64,000 nt of DNA from Portunus trituberculatus (lineage: Eukaryota > Arthropoda > Malacostraca > Decapoda > Portunidae). The position numbers were made by a program, and so were the translations under genes. Under the pieces are notes generated by a model, which worked only from the letters and a program-made list of their open reading frames with translations, had not been told where the DNA came from and did no database searches. The stretch covers positions 11,740,438-11,804,437 of the forward strand of contig NC_059296.1 of NCBI RefSeq assembly GCF_017591435.1, written 5' to 3'. Shown in pieces: positions 38,673-52,776 of this stretch (the first letter of the stretch is position 1; every line of letters starts with the position of its first letter).

Positions 38673-38887
38673 ACAAGAGCGCCACAGGGTCAGGCGCCCT
38701 CCACTCCCATTTAATCAGATGCATGAGAAATCTTAAACTTTTCTTCGTTGCGTCATCAATTCCGGGGATTATAGATATTAATAACAAAGGATATCATTAC
38801 GTATAATAAAAAGAGCTCGTGAAGCATGATTTTTTTTTCCTTCTCTCAATTTAGTTGTTAGGTCAGAAACCAATAAAGCCTTTAGTG

Positions 38888-38946
38888 GTGTGGTGGTGGT
38901 GGTGGTGGTGGTGGTGGTGGTGGTGGTAGTGGTGGTGGTGGTGGTG
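38888..38946. repeat. (GGT)n array
   Basis: About 19 GGT units with one GTA interruption, adjoining the hairpin at 38955. Confidence 0.95.
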
Positions 38947-38954
38947 TGCCCCCG

Positions 38955-39002
38955 CTAGCCATCACCACCATCAGGCGAGAGCCTGGTGGTGGTGATGGCT
39001 AG
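38955..39002. other. Strong hairpin beside a GGT array
   Basis: The left arm CTAGCCATCACCACCATCAGG (38955-38975, one base over twenty split here as CTAGCCATCACCACC plus ATCAGG) pairs with 38982-39002 with one mismatch around a six-base loop CGAGAG. It lies directly after a GGT trinucleotide array and may have arisen from it. Confidence 0.65.
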
Positions 39003-39269
39003 GTGGAATATGTAGGTTGAAACACAGTTCTTTGTGAGCCCGCCACCGTGGGCTTCGAGGCAAGACACTAATGCCACTCATTGCTTGTCATTCAACAAGA
39101 AGGTGCAACATGAATTATACGCGCCAAGTCATTACGATGCGTAATGTTATGTGTGATTTACAAGGTTTTTATGCTGACCTGCGCTCCTCCATCCCGACCA
39201 CGCTAATGACGGGGAATTATGCAAATTACGAAATAAATAAACCCTTTTTTGCATGCGTAATGACTTCTT

Positions 39270-39497
<228 letters not shown>

Positions 39498-39776
39498 ACG
39501 TGGGCAGTCGGCCCCGCCTCTCTGCCACACCTGCACGACATACACTCGCTCTGTGGAATATCAAATCGTCATCAAGAGGGACAGGTGCGCGGGACCCGGA
39601 TATGGGGACGGCGGGGCAGAGGGGCAGCCCTCGCCAGGTAAACAATCCCTTCCATTCACCACGCAAGACGCCCATTCATCTCACCTCAAGTAAACACATT
39701 AAAAAAAAAAATCCAGGATGGCACAGAAGAGTTCCGGAAAGATTGACTCAGCTCTTCATGGTGTGTGTGTGTGTGT

Positions 39777-40049
<273 letters not shown>

Positions 40050-40125
40050 ACCTGATCATCTGTAGCTACATTGACTTAACATTAATTTCCTTCATGGTAG
40101 AGATATACAGCATAATTCCTTTCAG

Positions 40126-40129
<4 letters not shown>

Positions 40130-40189
<60 letters not shown>
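40130..40189. repeat. (GA)n microsatellite
   Basis: 30 GA units, 83 bp after the GT array. Confidence 0.97.
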
Positions 40190-40191
<2 letters not shown>

Positions 40192-41327
40192 ATTGAAGAA
40201 GGAAAAACCTTGTGGCGTCGTCAGCACTCAGCTCATCATTTACCCCATGGCCTCTCCTCAAGCAATGAAAGGATCTTGGATTACTTTTGAGTATGGTATC
40301 ACATCGCATCACTGACGTCAACAGGAGCAATCAAGTCCTTTAAGCTCTTTTATCATGTTGCTTAGTTAAAGTAAACCAGGAAAAAAAATACTATATCACT
40401 TGTCACATTGTTATTAGATGTAGAAACGTTAACTTTAACCGACCATATATTTTTTTTTTTTTTTTTTTGCATACATATTATCATTTCTTTATTCCTTCCG
40501 CGAGTGCCATGTTTAAAGAAGAGTATTCGTGAACGTCTTGCTCTCATAATGAGTGCATTTCAACCGGCCCGGTAATAATCAGTCAAGTTTTCATGGATGG
40601 TATATCTATTCACAGTGAGAAGGTTAACTTAAAAGACCCATGTTACTGAACGATGTGCTCTCTACAAGACTATTCTTTAGAGGCCATTAATATACTAGGA
40701 CAGGTTGTTGTTGTTTTTTAGGGCTGCGAAGATTTAGTTATTCGTATGCTTCCTTTTCACACAGTAGAATACTGTTACACTACCAACACACAGATATAAG
40801 TCAGGCTCTCATGATTGTTTCCTTTACTCAGAGTCCGAAAACTTGTTACACTACCCATGCAATTGTGAAAATAACCTTGGAATCTTCATTATAGCCTGAT
40901 GAATGTAATTGAGACTCTAAACACACGAAACGCTTCAAAACACAAACCGAAGCCTCGTGAAAACCACCTCCCCCGTAATATACCTGTTGCTCCTGATGCC
41001 GCGCAGCCTTACGCTCTCCTCCCTAATTGACACTTAGGGCCAGAATCAGATCAGGTGGAACTGGTAATTACTTAAGCAGCTTCTACAAATAATTAATAGG
41101 GAGCGTCAAGATAGCAGGGCGTGGGAGTCACTACGTTTTGCTCAGCTGGTTCGTAATCAGTTCGCAAAAAGCTTCGAATGACGACGAATCTCTGCTCAGG
41201 GTGTTGTAAACTTTACTTCTTTTAACTAATAAACAATTTCCAACATACGTGCGAGTCTTGATTTATTAGTTTGTGATGCAAGACGTGTTAAAATTTTATG
41301 GCATTAATGTTTATGCAATGATTTTCC

Positions 41328-41328
<1 letters not shown>
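40190..41328. other. Unique noncoding stretch
   Basis: Includes an 18-19-base T run at 40450. No gene recognised. Confidence 0.45.

Positions 41329-41368
<40 letters not shown>
41329..41368. repeat. (GA)n microsatellite
   Basis: 20 GA units. Confidence 0.97.
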
Positions 41369-41370
<2 letters not shown>

Positions 41371-41511
41371 GTTCTGAGACTAGCTTAAGTGATTAATTAA
41401 GAAAATACAAACAAAAAAATACCAGAGGCCACAGAAGAGCGTTGAACTGCCAGGCCACGGAGAGATGACTTTGGGAGTGACCGCTAAGAATGCCTGTGAT
41501 GACTGACAGTG

Positions 41512-41570
41512 ACGGCGATGGTGGTGATGGTGGTGGTGGTGGTGGTGGTGATAGTGATGGTGATGATAGT
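41512..41570. repeat. (GGT/GAT)n tract
   Basis: Imperfect GGT and GAT units. Confidence 0.85.
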
Positions 41571-41849
41571 ACATGTAAACCCAGCCCATCACAGACAACA
41601 TAACGAATTGAGGTAGCAGTAAGAAGAATATATATTATAAGAAAGAGATAAACTTGATAATGAAAAGCAGGTAGAGGAGGATAGATAGAAACGTAGAAGA
41701 GAGAGAAGAGAAGAATGAAAAAAGGAAAAGAAGGAAAGGTGTTGATAACAATTAGGTGAAATAAATTAAGCAGTGACGTGGCAGACATGGATTATAACAA
41801 ATACAAATTAAGGAACTGCAAAAAACGAGAAGAACCGAAGGAGATTCAA

Positions 41850-41971
41850 CGATGATGGTGATGATGATGATAATGATGATGATGATGATGATGATGATAA
41901 TGATAATGATGATGGTTCTTGGTAATTATGACACTGAAGAAGAGGATGACAGGATGACAGTTATAAAGGAC

Positions 41972-42026
<55 letters not shown>
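41850..42026. repeat. (GAT)n tract and (CA)n array
   Basis: GAT/AAT units at 41850-41913 and 25 CA units at 41976-42026. Confidence 0.93.
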
Positions 42027-42027
<1 letters not shown>

Positions 42028-42275
42028 GACCATTTACGGCAAAACCACAATACGCCCTTTGCTTGTTCCCGTATTTCACACAAACCTTGGAGACCACAGC
42101 TGATAGACGGCTACACATCTCCCGCGTCCATCCTTGCCGAGTGGAGTCTCTTCCTCGAGGCGCTCGCCACTTGGGTCCGCGAAGCACTAATTCACTACGA
42201 GATTAATTAAAACCGCACAGTGCTTTGCCTTCAAATTATATACAGCTGGGAATTGAACGCGTACACGCAAATACT

Positions 42276-42277
<2 letters not shown>

Positions 42278-42309
<32 letters not shown>
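42278..42309. repeat. (CA)n microsatellite
   Basis: 16 CA units. Confidence 0.97.
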
Positions 42310-42311
<2 letters not shown>

Positions 42312-44148
42312 GCCGAGGAGTGTGTAGGCAGCGGGGAGCATGAAGTGAGTCACCTCAGGTAAGGTTGACACAAAACAGAGATTGAATACAGTTGTTAATA
42401 AAGTTTTCTACAAAAGCAGTTAAGGATTTTTTTCTTTAAAGTCTTGTATTTGAGAAAATTTTATGATTTGTGTTACTTGCAAAATGCCTTGTGTAGCTGA
42501 AGCCACATTTGGAATGTGTTTAAGTAAGAAATCATTGTAAAAGGTATTGGGTGTGTACATTCAGCAGAGGGATGAGTGGTAGTGGTGATGGTGGAAGAAT
42601 GGTCAGCGGTACAGAGGATGGCCAGCAACACAAGTGTTCACGGAGAGAGAAATGAATTATGATGGAGGAGCAGTTAGTGATGGATGGATGATTGGTGACG
42701 CAAGGCAAAAATGATGAAAAAGTGGCACATTTGCCTCAGTGCTACCACACACTTCTTTATTCCTCCCTGGGCGGGCTGTACCTACTCAGCGTCTAATCTC
42801 TCAAAACATGACCCATACAAAATCTTTTCATCAGTTGTGTCCACAAACAAACAAGTGAGGAGAGGCATCGCGTCGAGTCATCCCCGCTCCCGGCCTTTCA
42901 CTGACACCTGTGGTGACGAGGGCCAGGGCGGCCAGGCACACTCCTGCTCCCTCCCTACAAGAGGGTCCTTGAGGGAGCAATAAACTCCCGCAAAGAACGC
43001 TGAGAAATCATTACGCAGCACAACGCATCGCTAAGACGTCGTACATTACACTTGACAGGTAAAAAAAAAAAAAAATCTTCAGGTCAGACAGTTTAAGATT
43101 TTCTTTTTACTTTCCTCAACATCAAACAATCGCAATACAATTTTCATTGTCACTTACTGGTCGAGGACAAGAAAGGCAAACAACACCTGCGTCACCTTCG
43201 TTCACCGCAAATAGATCTCGATGAGCAAGCAAAGAAGCAGGCAGCGAGTTGCAGCATAAAAGCTTATCTTAAATTCGCTCAGATGAGAATGGGATACACT
43301 TTAACAAATTCGTTCATATTTCAATCCATTCACACCCACTTGGGAGGAGCGGACGTGGTCCACTGCTACGTTCTTCTAAGTAGTGAAGGTTAGGCAAAGG
43401 TAAAGAGAATTCTCTTTATCTTGAGTTAGACTGTATCTGGCGGGTCTGGTGGCGGAGACCATGTACAGTACAATAATTCCCTCCGCCTGTCACTCGCCAT
43501 CCCTTACGCGACGCTGCCTTCCGTCACAACAAAATACAGGGAAGGTTATCACACCCTCCGTCGCTCATTTGCTGCCCATATAGGTGAGCTCAGTGGGCCG
43601 CTGAGCCACGCTGGTCTGGTACTCTTCCGCTGCAAGTTTTAGCCATGAAGATCAAGCAGGACAGAGGCCTGCGGTTCTTTAATAATGACTTGCTGCTCGC
43701 AATGTTTATTCAACAAGAAATGGAGGAGGATGAATGACATTCTGTCTCAATTTACAATAGAACACGACAAATTATTCATGTACAATAATAAGATTTTTCT
43801 GTGATATCAGTAGAGCAATGATTATGTGATGCACAGTGTATGATGAAAGAGAAAATACACAAGCCTTATAAACAATTTGCATTCACCCGTGACAGAAGGA
43901 GGAAGTGTTGTCAAGTGCAGAAGTGGAGTGCATGAGTGAGATGGAAGACACGTGCGAGAGAGGCAGCAGGCAACCCTTCCTCCTCCCCCACCATACCCCT
44001 CCCCACCACACCCTGGCCCCAAGCACAGCCAAAGGGAGCAGTGACGCTAATAGTAATGAATCTGATAAGCCTCAAGTGAAGAATGTGACACAGGTAGAAC
44101 GTTTGATTAAATCAGTGATTCCTTCTTGTGTACACTGCCATCCCCTAT

Positions 44149-44150
<2 letters not shown>
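42310..44150. other. Unique stretch without a recognised gene
   Basis: Mixed-composition sequence. A CATATAG/GTGAGC donor-like site near 43580 has no supporting exon. An A-run lies at 43061. Confidence 0.45.

Positions 44151-44217
<67 letters not shown>
44151..44217. repeat. (CA)n microsatellite
   Basis: 33 CA units followed by an A run. Confidence 0.97.
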
Positions 44218-44221
<4 letters not shown>

Positions 44222-44229
44222 AAAAAATA

Positions 44230-45149
<920 letters not shown>

Positions 45150-47220
45150 TTCATTCACAAAATATGAAGTACAGCGCCGCCAAAAAATACATATTAAAAA
45201 AGCCAGACAAGTGCAATGAGTTCCAATCTGAATACAGTTTTGGCGCTGCGAGATCGAACAACAAAATCTTCAAAGGCGGGCGAGGGACCCCTGCCCCCGC
45301 CCGCCCCTCCACGATCTACTTAATGGCCAGCCAACCCTCGCCCCTTGCTCGTCCTTTTTTTTTTTTTTTTCGCTAACGTACTTTGAAACACGTGAAAAAC
45401 AATTCAGCTATAATATAGTAACACACTCTAAACTCGAAGCACTGATTTACTTTATTCATTTATTTTTCTTTTTTGCTGTGTTTTCCTCTTTAACAGACAA
45501 GAGGTCCATTGTGTCTCGGGAAAAAAGACAGACAACATTCAAACACTTTACAGACTCGTCATTTTCTCCCCTTATGAATTCCTCAGTGCTTATTACCGAC
45601 TCCAATTGAAAACTTCCCTGCATCTTTATCAGCAACTTCAATCCTCTAAAAATCTCAGTCTGGCGAAAACACTTTATGCATTAACCTTGATTAAATTTAC
45701 TGACGCTCGTATAAGTAATGAGGACAAGCCTACAAACTGTCTCATGCGAAGCGTCAGCGTCCGAAATAACCAGCACACGCGGCCGGCAGGAGGAGGCGTG
45801 GAGTGTGAACCGCACAGTCACAAGGGTAAATATTTGGACAAACCTCGGAGGACTGGGCGGGCGGTGACAGGCTCGGAGAGGGAACTATTAGCACTCTCGC
45901 ACTCCCGCCAATTAATTACAACCCGACGACGTTGGCCACGCTTAGGACACACATTTATCACTGAACTTGCGTCTACAGGGCGTGGGCGTGGGCGTCACTT
46001 GGTAAACAATGGCGTTCCCGTAGCAGGGGTGGGCGGGGCGGCGTGGGGAGTGAGTCACACGAAAGGGACCATGTAATGAGACGACGCCGACCTGCGGACT
46101 GTGGCCACGATGACGCCCAACCTGGGCCACGAGGTGGACCGGATGCGTGAGCCAAACGAAGCAAAGAACCTTGATAAGAACCGCTCTAATCTGCCTTCCC
46201 TTCATTGACTAAATTTCCCGCGCCCAAATGAGTCATGTAGCATTAGGAGGAGGCTTCACTAAACGGAGGCTTAAGTCTCCAATCAATGAGACCCTTAATT
46301 AAACCTTTCACACACGCCCATTCTGCCACTAGAGTATCTAAAGCAATTCTTCACACCTACTTATTCCGTGTCCGACAGGTACTGATTACCATAGCAAGAA
46401 AACAAGGAAGGTGGAGGGCAAAGGAGAGAGAGAGTGAGGAGGAGGAGTAGGAGGACAAGATGTCTTAACGGCGACCTCTCTGTCACCTCACAACAGTCTC
46501 AGGACCTCGCCGATTCGTACCCACGTCAATTCTGTGCCTTAAGAGCTCGTAATCGTATTATTTCTCCTCCTTACCCTACCGTCACCAAATGAAAGGTGTC
46601 GCCCTGCCTGAAACACAAGCCAAAGGTTCACCCCAGCCCTGCCCCAGCGTCCCCCAGCGAGACAACTCAGCCCCGTCACTTAGCATACCCGTCAGACACC
46701 ACAACACGACCCGTCAGAAACCCCATCAGATCCTCGCCAGGCACTCTTGAACCCCACCCCGGGCCTCGTCCCTGCAAACCCTTTATGCCACCCTCCCCCA
46801 TCTCCTCGTTCGCGCAACAAACACGCCCCTTTAACGCTGGCAACAACACCGACGCCACCCTTCGCCCCTCACCGGCGCGGCTTGTCCCAACGATACATCA
46901 GCCCGGACCGAGGCCACGACCACATCATTCATCAAACTATATTAAGCAGAGTTAGCGTACGTCGAGGGTGGAGATGAGGGTGGAAAAATAATGCGTACGA
47001 GTTTATTTTCAAGGACGGGTTACCAGCCAGCAACGGGTACGTACGTGAGAGGGCCCTGCATGACAAAGGCACCGACGATGGAGTACGTAAGTCTTCTCTA
47101 CCACGCAACCTTCCCTTCCCTTCCCCCTTGAGCGTCGTAAAGGAACAGCCCTCGACGTGTGTAAAATGAGGAATGTTTTTAGTACCACCAACGGGATCAC
47201 TAAAGGACGAAAAGACGGTG
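45150..47220. other. Unique stretch, partly CpG-containing
   Basis: The proline-rich plus-strand frame at 46596-46955 reflects CCC-rich sequence. No exon supported. Confidence 0.4.
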
Positions 47221-47229
47221 GTGGGTGAG

Positions 47230-47485
47230 GGAGACGAAGAATGCTGTACTGTGGACTGTAACATATAGAGGAGGGGGAGGAAGAGGATGGGAGGTTAAGA
47301 AAAAGACTTAAAGAATAGTGGAAGGGATGAACACCAAGAGAAAAATAGGGAAACTGAAAGAATGGAAGAGATAATGCATGAAAGAAACTCGAAATACGAC
47401 AAATTAAAGAATACATATACATAGAAAGAAAAATAAAATAAAAAAAACACAGAAATGAACACTGAAGAAAAGCAAGGATACAAAT

Positions 47486-47541
<56 letters not shown>

Positions 47542-47600
47542 CACAGACAAAGAAAGAAAGAAAGAGAAACCAAGACCAGAATCCCATCAATTAAACGAAA
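47230..47600. repeat. Purine block with (GA)n
   Basis: GGAGGAAGAGG-type text and 23 GA units at 47490-47537. Confidence 0.85.
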
Positions 47601-47890
47601 GAGAGAAAAAAAAAACACATTAATAGACGGCAGAGGCAAACGAATGGGTGAAAGGAAGAAAGGAGCAAAAGATGAAGAATTACAGACACACACAATGAGG
47701 CGTGAGAAGGGGGTACGAAGGCGGTCGCGTCGTAAAGGGAAATTATAGCTATGACGAGGGAGAGAAGTGAATAAGGCAAGGAAAGGCTTATGAGCGGGAA
47801 GGCCATAAGCAGCGTCATTAGTGGAGACCTGGAGGTGTGCAGAAAGGTGTGGTGTGTGAATTATTGCACCTGCTTGTTTTGTCTGTGCGT

Positions 47891-47892
<2 letters not shown>

Positions 47893-47965
<73 letters not shown>
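47893..47965. repeat. (GA)n microsatellite
   Basis: 36 GA units. Confidence 0.97.
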
Positions 47966-47968
<3 letters not shown>

Positions 47969-48121
47969 CAACAGACAGGTAAGTAGATAAAGTAAGTAAC
48001 AAGCAATAAAGACTAAGAGACACATAGAGAAAGAAAGACAAACTGACCAGAGAGACAAGGATACAACAGCAGAGAAACGGACAGAAGGACACAATTAACA
48101 GGATTAAACAAACACACAGAC

Positions 48122-48126
<5 letters not shown>

Positions 48127-48196
<70 letters not shown>
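48127..48196. repeat. (GA)n microsatellite
   Basis: 35 GA units. Confidence 0.97.
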
Positions 48197-48199
<3 letters not shown>

Positions 48200-48239
48200 T
48201 CACTCAAGATCTTTCCTTATAGGCAAACGCTACTGTAAG

Positions 48240-48870
48240 GAACACATGTTAAATAAGAAAACATTTACGTGCATAAGAGGATGAAGAAGCAACAACTACC
48301 TTTTTAACTGACAGAAGACCAAAGAAAGGAACGAAACACTGGGAGAAACTTGCCAGAGAAAGAAAGAGAAGATAAAAATAAAACTAGACGATATTACTAA
48401 GAGAAGACAGGGATTTCAGTAAGAGACCAAAGAACAGTTCCCCAAAAAACACTACAACCTTAATATGCAGCACGAAATTGAAAACTACAAAGCTAAAAGA
48501 GAACATGACGATGGAAGAAAAAAATAGAGAAAAGTAACACAAAGGAGGTAGAGGAGGAGGAGGAGGAGGAGGAGGAGGAGGAGGAGGAGCAGGAGGAGAA
48601 AAAAAAAAGCATGAGGTACGAAAAATAAACGAAACCGAGAAAAAAGGAAAAACAAAATGAGAAAGAAGAAGAGGTAGAGGAGGCGGAGGAGGTGCAGAAA
48701 GTGATGAAAAGGGAGGAAGAGGATTAGGCGAAGAAGGAAGAGGAGGAGGAAAAAGGATAAGAACAAGAGGAGGAGGAGGAGGAGGAGGAGGAGGAGGGGG
48801 AGGAAAAGAAGAAGAACAAGAGGAGGAGGAGGAGGAGGAGGAGGAGGAAAGGGAGGAGTAAAGGTACGAG
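48240..48870. repeat. Polypurine domain with (GGA)n arrays
   Basis: GGA runs at 48553-48598 and 48768-48850 in nearly pure A/G sequence. Confidence 0.9.
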
Positions 48871-48998
48871 AACCATAATCCCAAAACCACAGTACCCGTG
48901 TAACATCATTATGCAAATCCTGAGTGCCCTTAGCAACCCTGGGTGTTACACTTTGTCTGCCCCCTGGTACAATGCTCTGCCAGACGCTACGACCCTCA

Positions 48999-48999
<1 letters not shown>

Positions 49000-49076
<77 letters not shown>
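49000..49076. repeat. (CA)n microsatellite
   Basis: 38 CA units. Confidence 0.97.
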
Positions 49077-49078
<2 letters not shown>

Positions 49079-49393
49079 ATACACAAACTCACGCACACAC
49101 GCAGCTTAACCCAAAACACCCACACATCCATTGTATCCAAGTTCATGCATTTGTGACCTTTAACCCTTCACCATTACTATATCCTCCCTTACAGTACATT
49201 TTATAACCCTTTACATTTTCCCCCTTACACTCCAGTTCCTAGCCCTTTAACCCTTTAGGACCGTATACTCATATTCTCTTCTTACAGTCCTTTATTTTTT
49301 TTAAAATCAATCCAATACTCTTTACTATATTATTACCTACACTTCTACATCTCTACCTGAAGACACTAATCCTCTAACACCACTCGACACTCC

Positions 49394-49606
49394 TTAACCC
49401 CTTCAGTACTGGAACGCATTTTTACCTTGAGTTCTGGGTGTGATTAGACGATTTTATTTGCATTAGGAAGTGTCTATGGAGCTCAGAAGATTAATGGCCA
49501 GAGTGTTCACTATTCTAACCCCCACATAAATTTCTGAAGCTGTATAAAATCACTAAATAGTATGCACAATGAATGTGAAAAAGCGTCACAGCACTGAATG
49601 GGTTTA
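49394..49606 (+). mobile_element. piggyBac-like MITE, copy 2
   Basis: Left end TTAACCCCTTCAGTACTG is intact. The right end reads GCACTGAATGGGTTTA, one base off TTAA. The interior runs in the opposite orientation to copy 1 (CAGAAGATTAATGGCCAGAG). About 213 bp, noncoding. Confidence 0.75.
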
Positions 49607-49786
49607 GTTCACCTATTCCCTCCACCTGCAGGTATAAGAACTGACCTACTTCTTCCTCTCGGCTTACTTGTCTAGTGCAGTCCACACAAAGCCTGCTTCC
49701 TCCACCTACACTGCAGTCTGTCTTTCGTCTCTTACACTGCACATTCAACAGACCCCTCACGCCCTCCTACCATACCAGACAAGCCT

Positions 49787-49790
<4 letters not shown>

Positions 49791-49847
<57 letters not shown>
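49791..49847. repeat. (CT)n microsatellite
   Basis: 28 CT units. Confidence 0.97.
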
Positions 49848-49850
<3 letters not shown>

Positions 49851-50109
49851 CCACTCCCTCTCCCTTAGCATCACACGTTCTACTAACCCTCTCCACTCAC
49901 ACCCCATAAAGTTCCTCCTACACCCACACCCGGTCTCTCACTCTTCTTCCTCCTCCCTCTGCCACCAACGCAATCTTCTGCCACCCTTGTCCTTGTTGAA
50001 GGATGCGCGCGGAAATTAATTAGATACACGAGGACTCCAGCACAATGGGACGTGAATGTGAGCGACGATGGGCATAGGAGGACGATCCGGGTGAAGTAAA
50101 AAATATATA

Positions 50110-50620
50110 CATACATGGATTAAGATGAAAGGCGAGGAGAAATACAAGAGTTAAGGAGGAAAAGTAAGAAGGAAGAGAGGAGTGAGGAAGGGAAAGTCAG
50201 AAGGAAAAGAGGAGTTAAGGAGGGAATGAAGAGAGAAGTGAGGGAGAGAGGTCGAGGAGAGAAGAGAGGAGTAAAAATGAAATATATAGCTAAAAAAAAA
50301 AAAAGAAGAGAGAGAATGATGACTTGGTGAATACAGTTTGGCTGAAATAAATAGATAAAGGAATAAGGAACTAAATCAATAAAAGCTAAAAAAAAAAAAA
50401 AAAAGATATTACAGAGATAAAAGTAATAAATGCGAAAGGAGAATAACTTAAGTCAAGAGTGAAGAAAAATGAGATGGAAAATATAAATAAACAATGAAAT
50501 ATAAAGACAAAAAAAAAAAAAAAGCAATTCCAACTTCCCCAAGCAACAAAAATGAAACTGACACGAAGGAGAGATGAAAAATTAAACACATTAAAGAAAA
50601 CAGAGAAGAAAACCCAAAGG
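50110..50620. repeat. Polypurine, A-rich domain
   Basis: GGAAGAGAGG-type and A-run text (A runs at 50291, 50388 and 50510). Confidence 0.8.
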
Positions 50621-50691
50621 CGATAATTTTTCCTTCTTTCACTTATCTAAATGTTTCTCGTACACTGCCTTATGACATATTTACACAACTC

Positions 50692-50694
<3 letters not shown>

Positions 50695-50777
<83 letters not shown>
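50695..50777. repeat. (CT)n microsatellite
   Basis: 41 CT units. Confidence 0.97.
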
Positions 50778-50779
<2 letters not shown>

Positions 50780-51039
50780 ATACAAAAAAGGAACATGCTC
50801 ACTTATACCTTGCGTCTTGACTGAACTAAAGTAAAATTGAAAACCCGCCTTTATCTGATCGGGAAACACATTTATTGCATTCTTTACTTCGTCGAGGCGT
50901 CATAAAGCTAATCAGTGTTCTCTCACCTGCCCGGCCAGTCAGGTAAACAGCTTCAACTTCTAACCTGAGGCATAAAGAACGCGACGGAGTGAAGAGGAGA
51001 AACTACATATTGCAAAGTGATGGAAAAAACATTAAACGT

Positions 51040-51830
51040 ACACTAAGAGGGGGAAGGAGGAAGAAAGGAAAAATGAGAAGAGAAGCGTGAGGGAGGGAAG
51101 GAGACAAGGAGGAGATGAGTGAAGGAGGAAAGGAAGAAAGAAGTGAGAAAGGGAGGAGAGAAGAGGAGAGGAGTTAAAAGTGAGAAGAAAGGAGTGACAG
51201 AGGAAAGAGGAAGAAAGAGAGAGATAAGCGAGGGAGGTAAAGGAGAGAACAGAGAGAACCAAAGGAGAAATGGAGAAAAAAAAATCATAAGACATTTAAA
51301 GAAAACAATGGAGAAACAAAGGAATAATGGAGGAAGCAAGACTGACTGACGGGCATCACTAAAGAGGAAAGAAAGAAAATAAATGTATAGACAAAAATAC
51401 GTTCTAAAATAAATGAAAACCAAAATGGAAGAGATAGATAAAAAAAAGCACAAATAACGAATACAGGTGAATGAAAAAAAATTAATAAAGGAAGTAAAAT
51501 AGAAAAGAGGAAAGATAAAAAAAATATATATACAAATGCATGAAAGGAAAACATAGAAAAAAAATATCAAAGCATCTGAAATCACACTATAAAATAAATG
51601 AAGAAAGTTAAATGTTTACAAGACAGGAAAGAAATACGTTTACACAGGAGGGAAAATATACACAACAGCAATGATAAGGAAGCGGCAGACGAGAGGCAGA
51701 CAGACAGACACACAGACAGACAGACAGATGCAAAGGAGAGAATTAAAATAACGAGGGATGAAGGGCGCAGGGACGGGTGAATGCAGGAAGATAGAGAGGA
51801 GAAGAAGGAAATTATGCATAATGACGAGAG
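51040..51830. repeat. Polypurine domain with (CAGA)n
   Basis: GAAAGGAGG-type text over 700 bp, with CAGACAGA units at 51695-51730. Minus-strand hydrophobic frames are compositional. Confidence 0.8.
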
Positions 51831-51838
51831 AAATGTAC

Positions 51839-51840
<2 letters not shown>

Positions 51841-51900
<60 letters not shown>
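51841..51900. repeat. (CA)n microsatellite
   Basis: 30 CA units. Confidence 0.97.
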
Positions 51901-51901
<1 letters not shown>

Positions 51902-52039
51902 CATGCAAGCAACCACTGAAAATAGCAACGCCAGGGATGTATGTTTGTCTGAGAGGAGGAGGAGGAGGAGGAGGAGACGGGTGAGAGAAGAGTTTAGAGA
52001 AGACGAGGAGGAAGAAGGAAGAAGGGAAAAACAGACAAC

Positions 52040-52042
<3 letters not shown>

Positions 52043-52084
<42 letters not shown>

Positions 52085-52127
52085 TAGTACACAACAATAC
52101 GTCTTGTGAACGGAGAGGTGTCCTTTC

Positions 52128-52186
<59 letters not shown>
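52043..52186. repeat. (GA)n and (GT)n arrays
   Basis: GA run 52043-52081 and GT run 52132-52186. The latter is complementary to the CA run at 51841. Confidence 0.95.
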
Positions 52187-52187
<1 letters not shown>

Positions 52188-52260
52188 AAAGTCAGTTCGT
52201 TGGCAGCAGTGAACACTATTTCAGTAATATCTTTTTAAATTAGGTTTACCATCGAAGCTC

Positions 52261-52385
<125 letters not shown>

Positions 52386-52714
52386 GCAAATCTTACTCTT
52401 AATTCAATACACATCTAATTTACATAGAATAAATACGAGAACAGTTGTTGCTCAGTAAACCAGCCATGAAGGTACAAAGTGAAGAACGCGTAAGATTTCT
52501 ATCCAAACTTTTACAACCTGAACTGCGAGGAAGGGAAAAGGGAGGACGAGAAGGAGGAGGAGGAGGAGAAGGAGGGAGAGAAAGGAGGAAGGAGGAAGGA
52601 GGAGATGAAGAGGAAGGAAGAAAAAAGGAGAGTACGTAAGTATGCATCAACAAGGTTTACGAAAAAGATATCTGCCTTCCTTACACTTGAGACGAAGAAA
52701 GAAATAGCTACTGT

Positions 52715-52718
<4 letters not shown>

Positions 52719-52774
<56 letters not shown>
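52719..52774. repeat. (CT)n microsatellite
   Basis: 28 CT units, preceded by a GGA-rich purine patch at 52528-52630. Confidence 0.97.

Positions 52775-52776
<2 letters not shown>

Noticed and set aside
43440..43585. Possible plus-strand exon ending at a GTGAGC donor near 43583
   Set aside because: All three frames give no recognisable peptide and no convincing acceptor precedes it.
46596..46955. Proline-rich 119-codon plus-strand frame
   Set aside because: No signal peptide, domain or splice context; CCC-rich composition explains it.
47295..48203. A 302-codon minus-strand frame with hydrophobic stretches
   Set aside because: It consists of three translated GA/CT arrays (LSLSLS) joined by pyrimidine-rich spacer. 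Apparent membrane segments are compositional.
50894..50960. Possible 38-bp minus-strand exon between CCTCAG and GTGAGA
   Set aside because: It does not encode an LRR or other peptide expected for the gene upstream, and short chance pairs of splice motifs are common.
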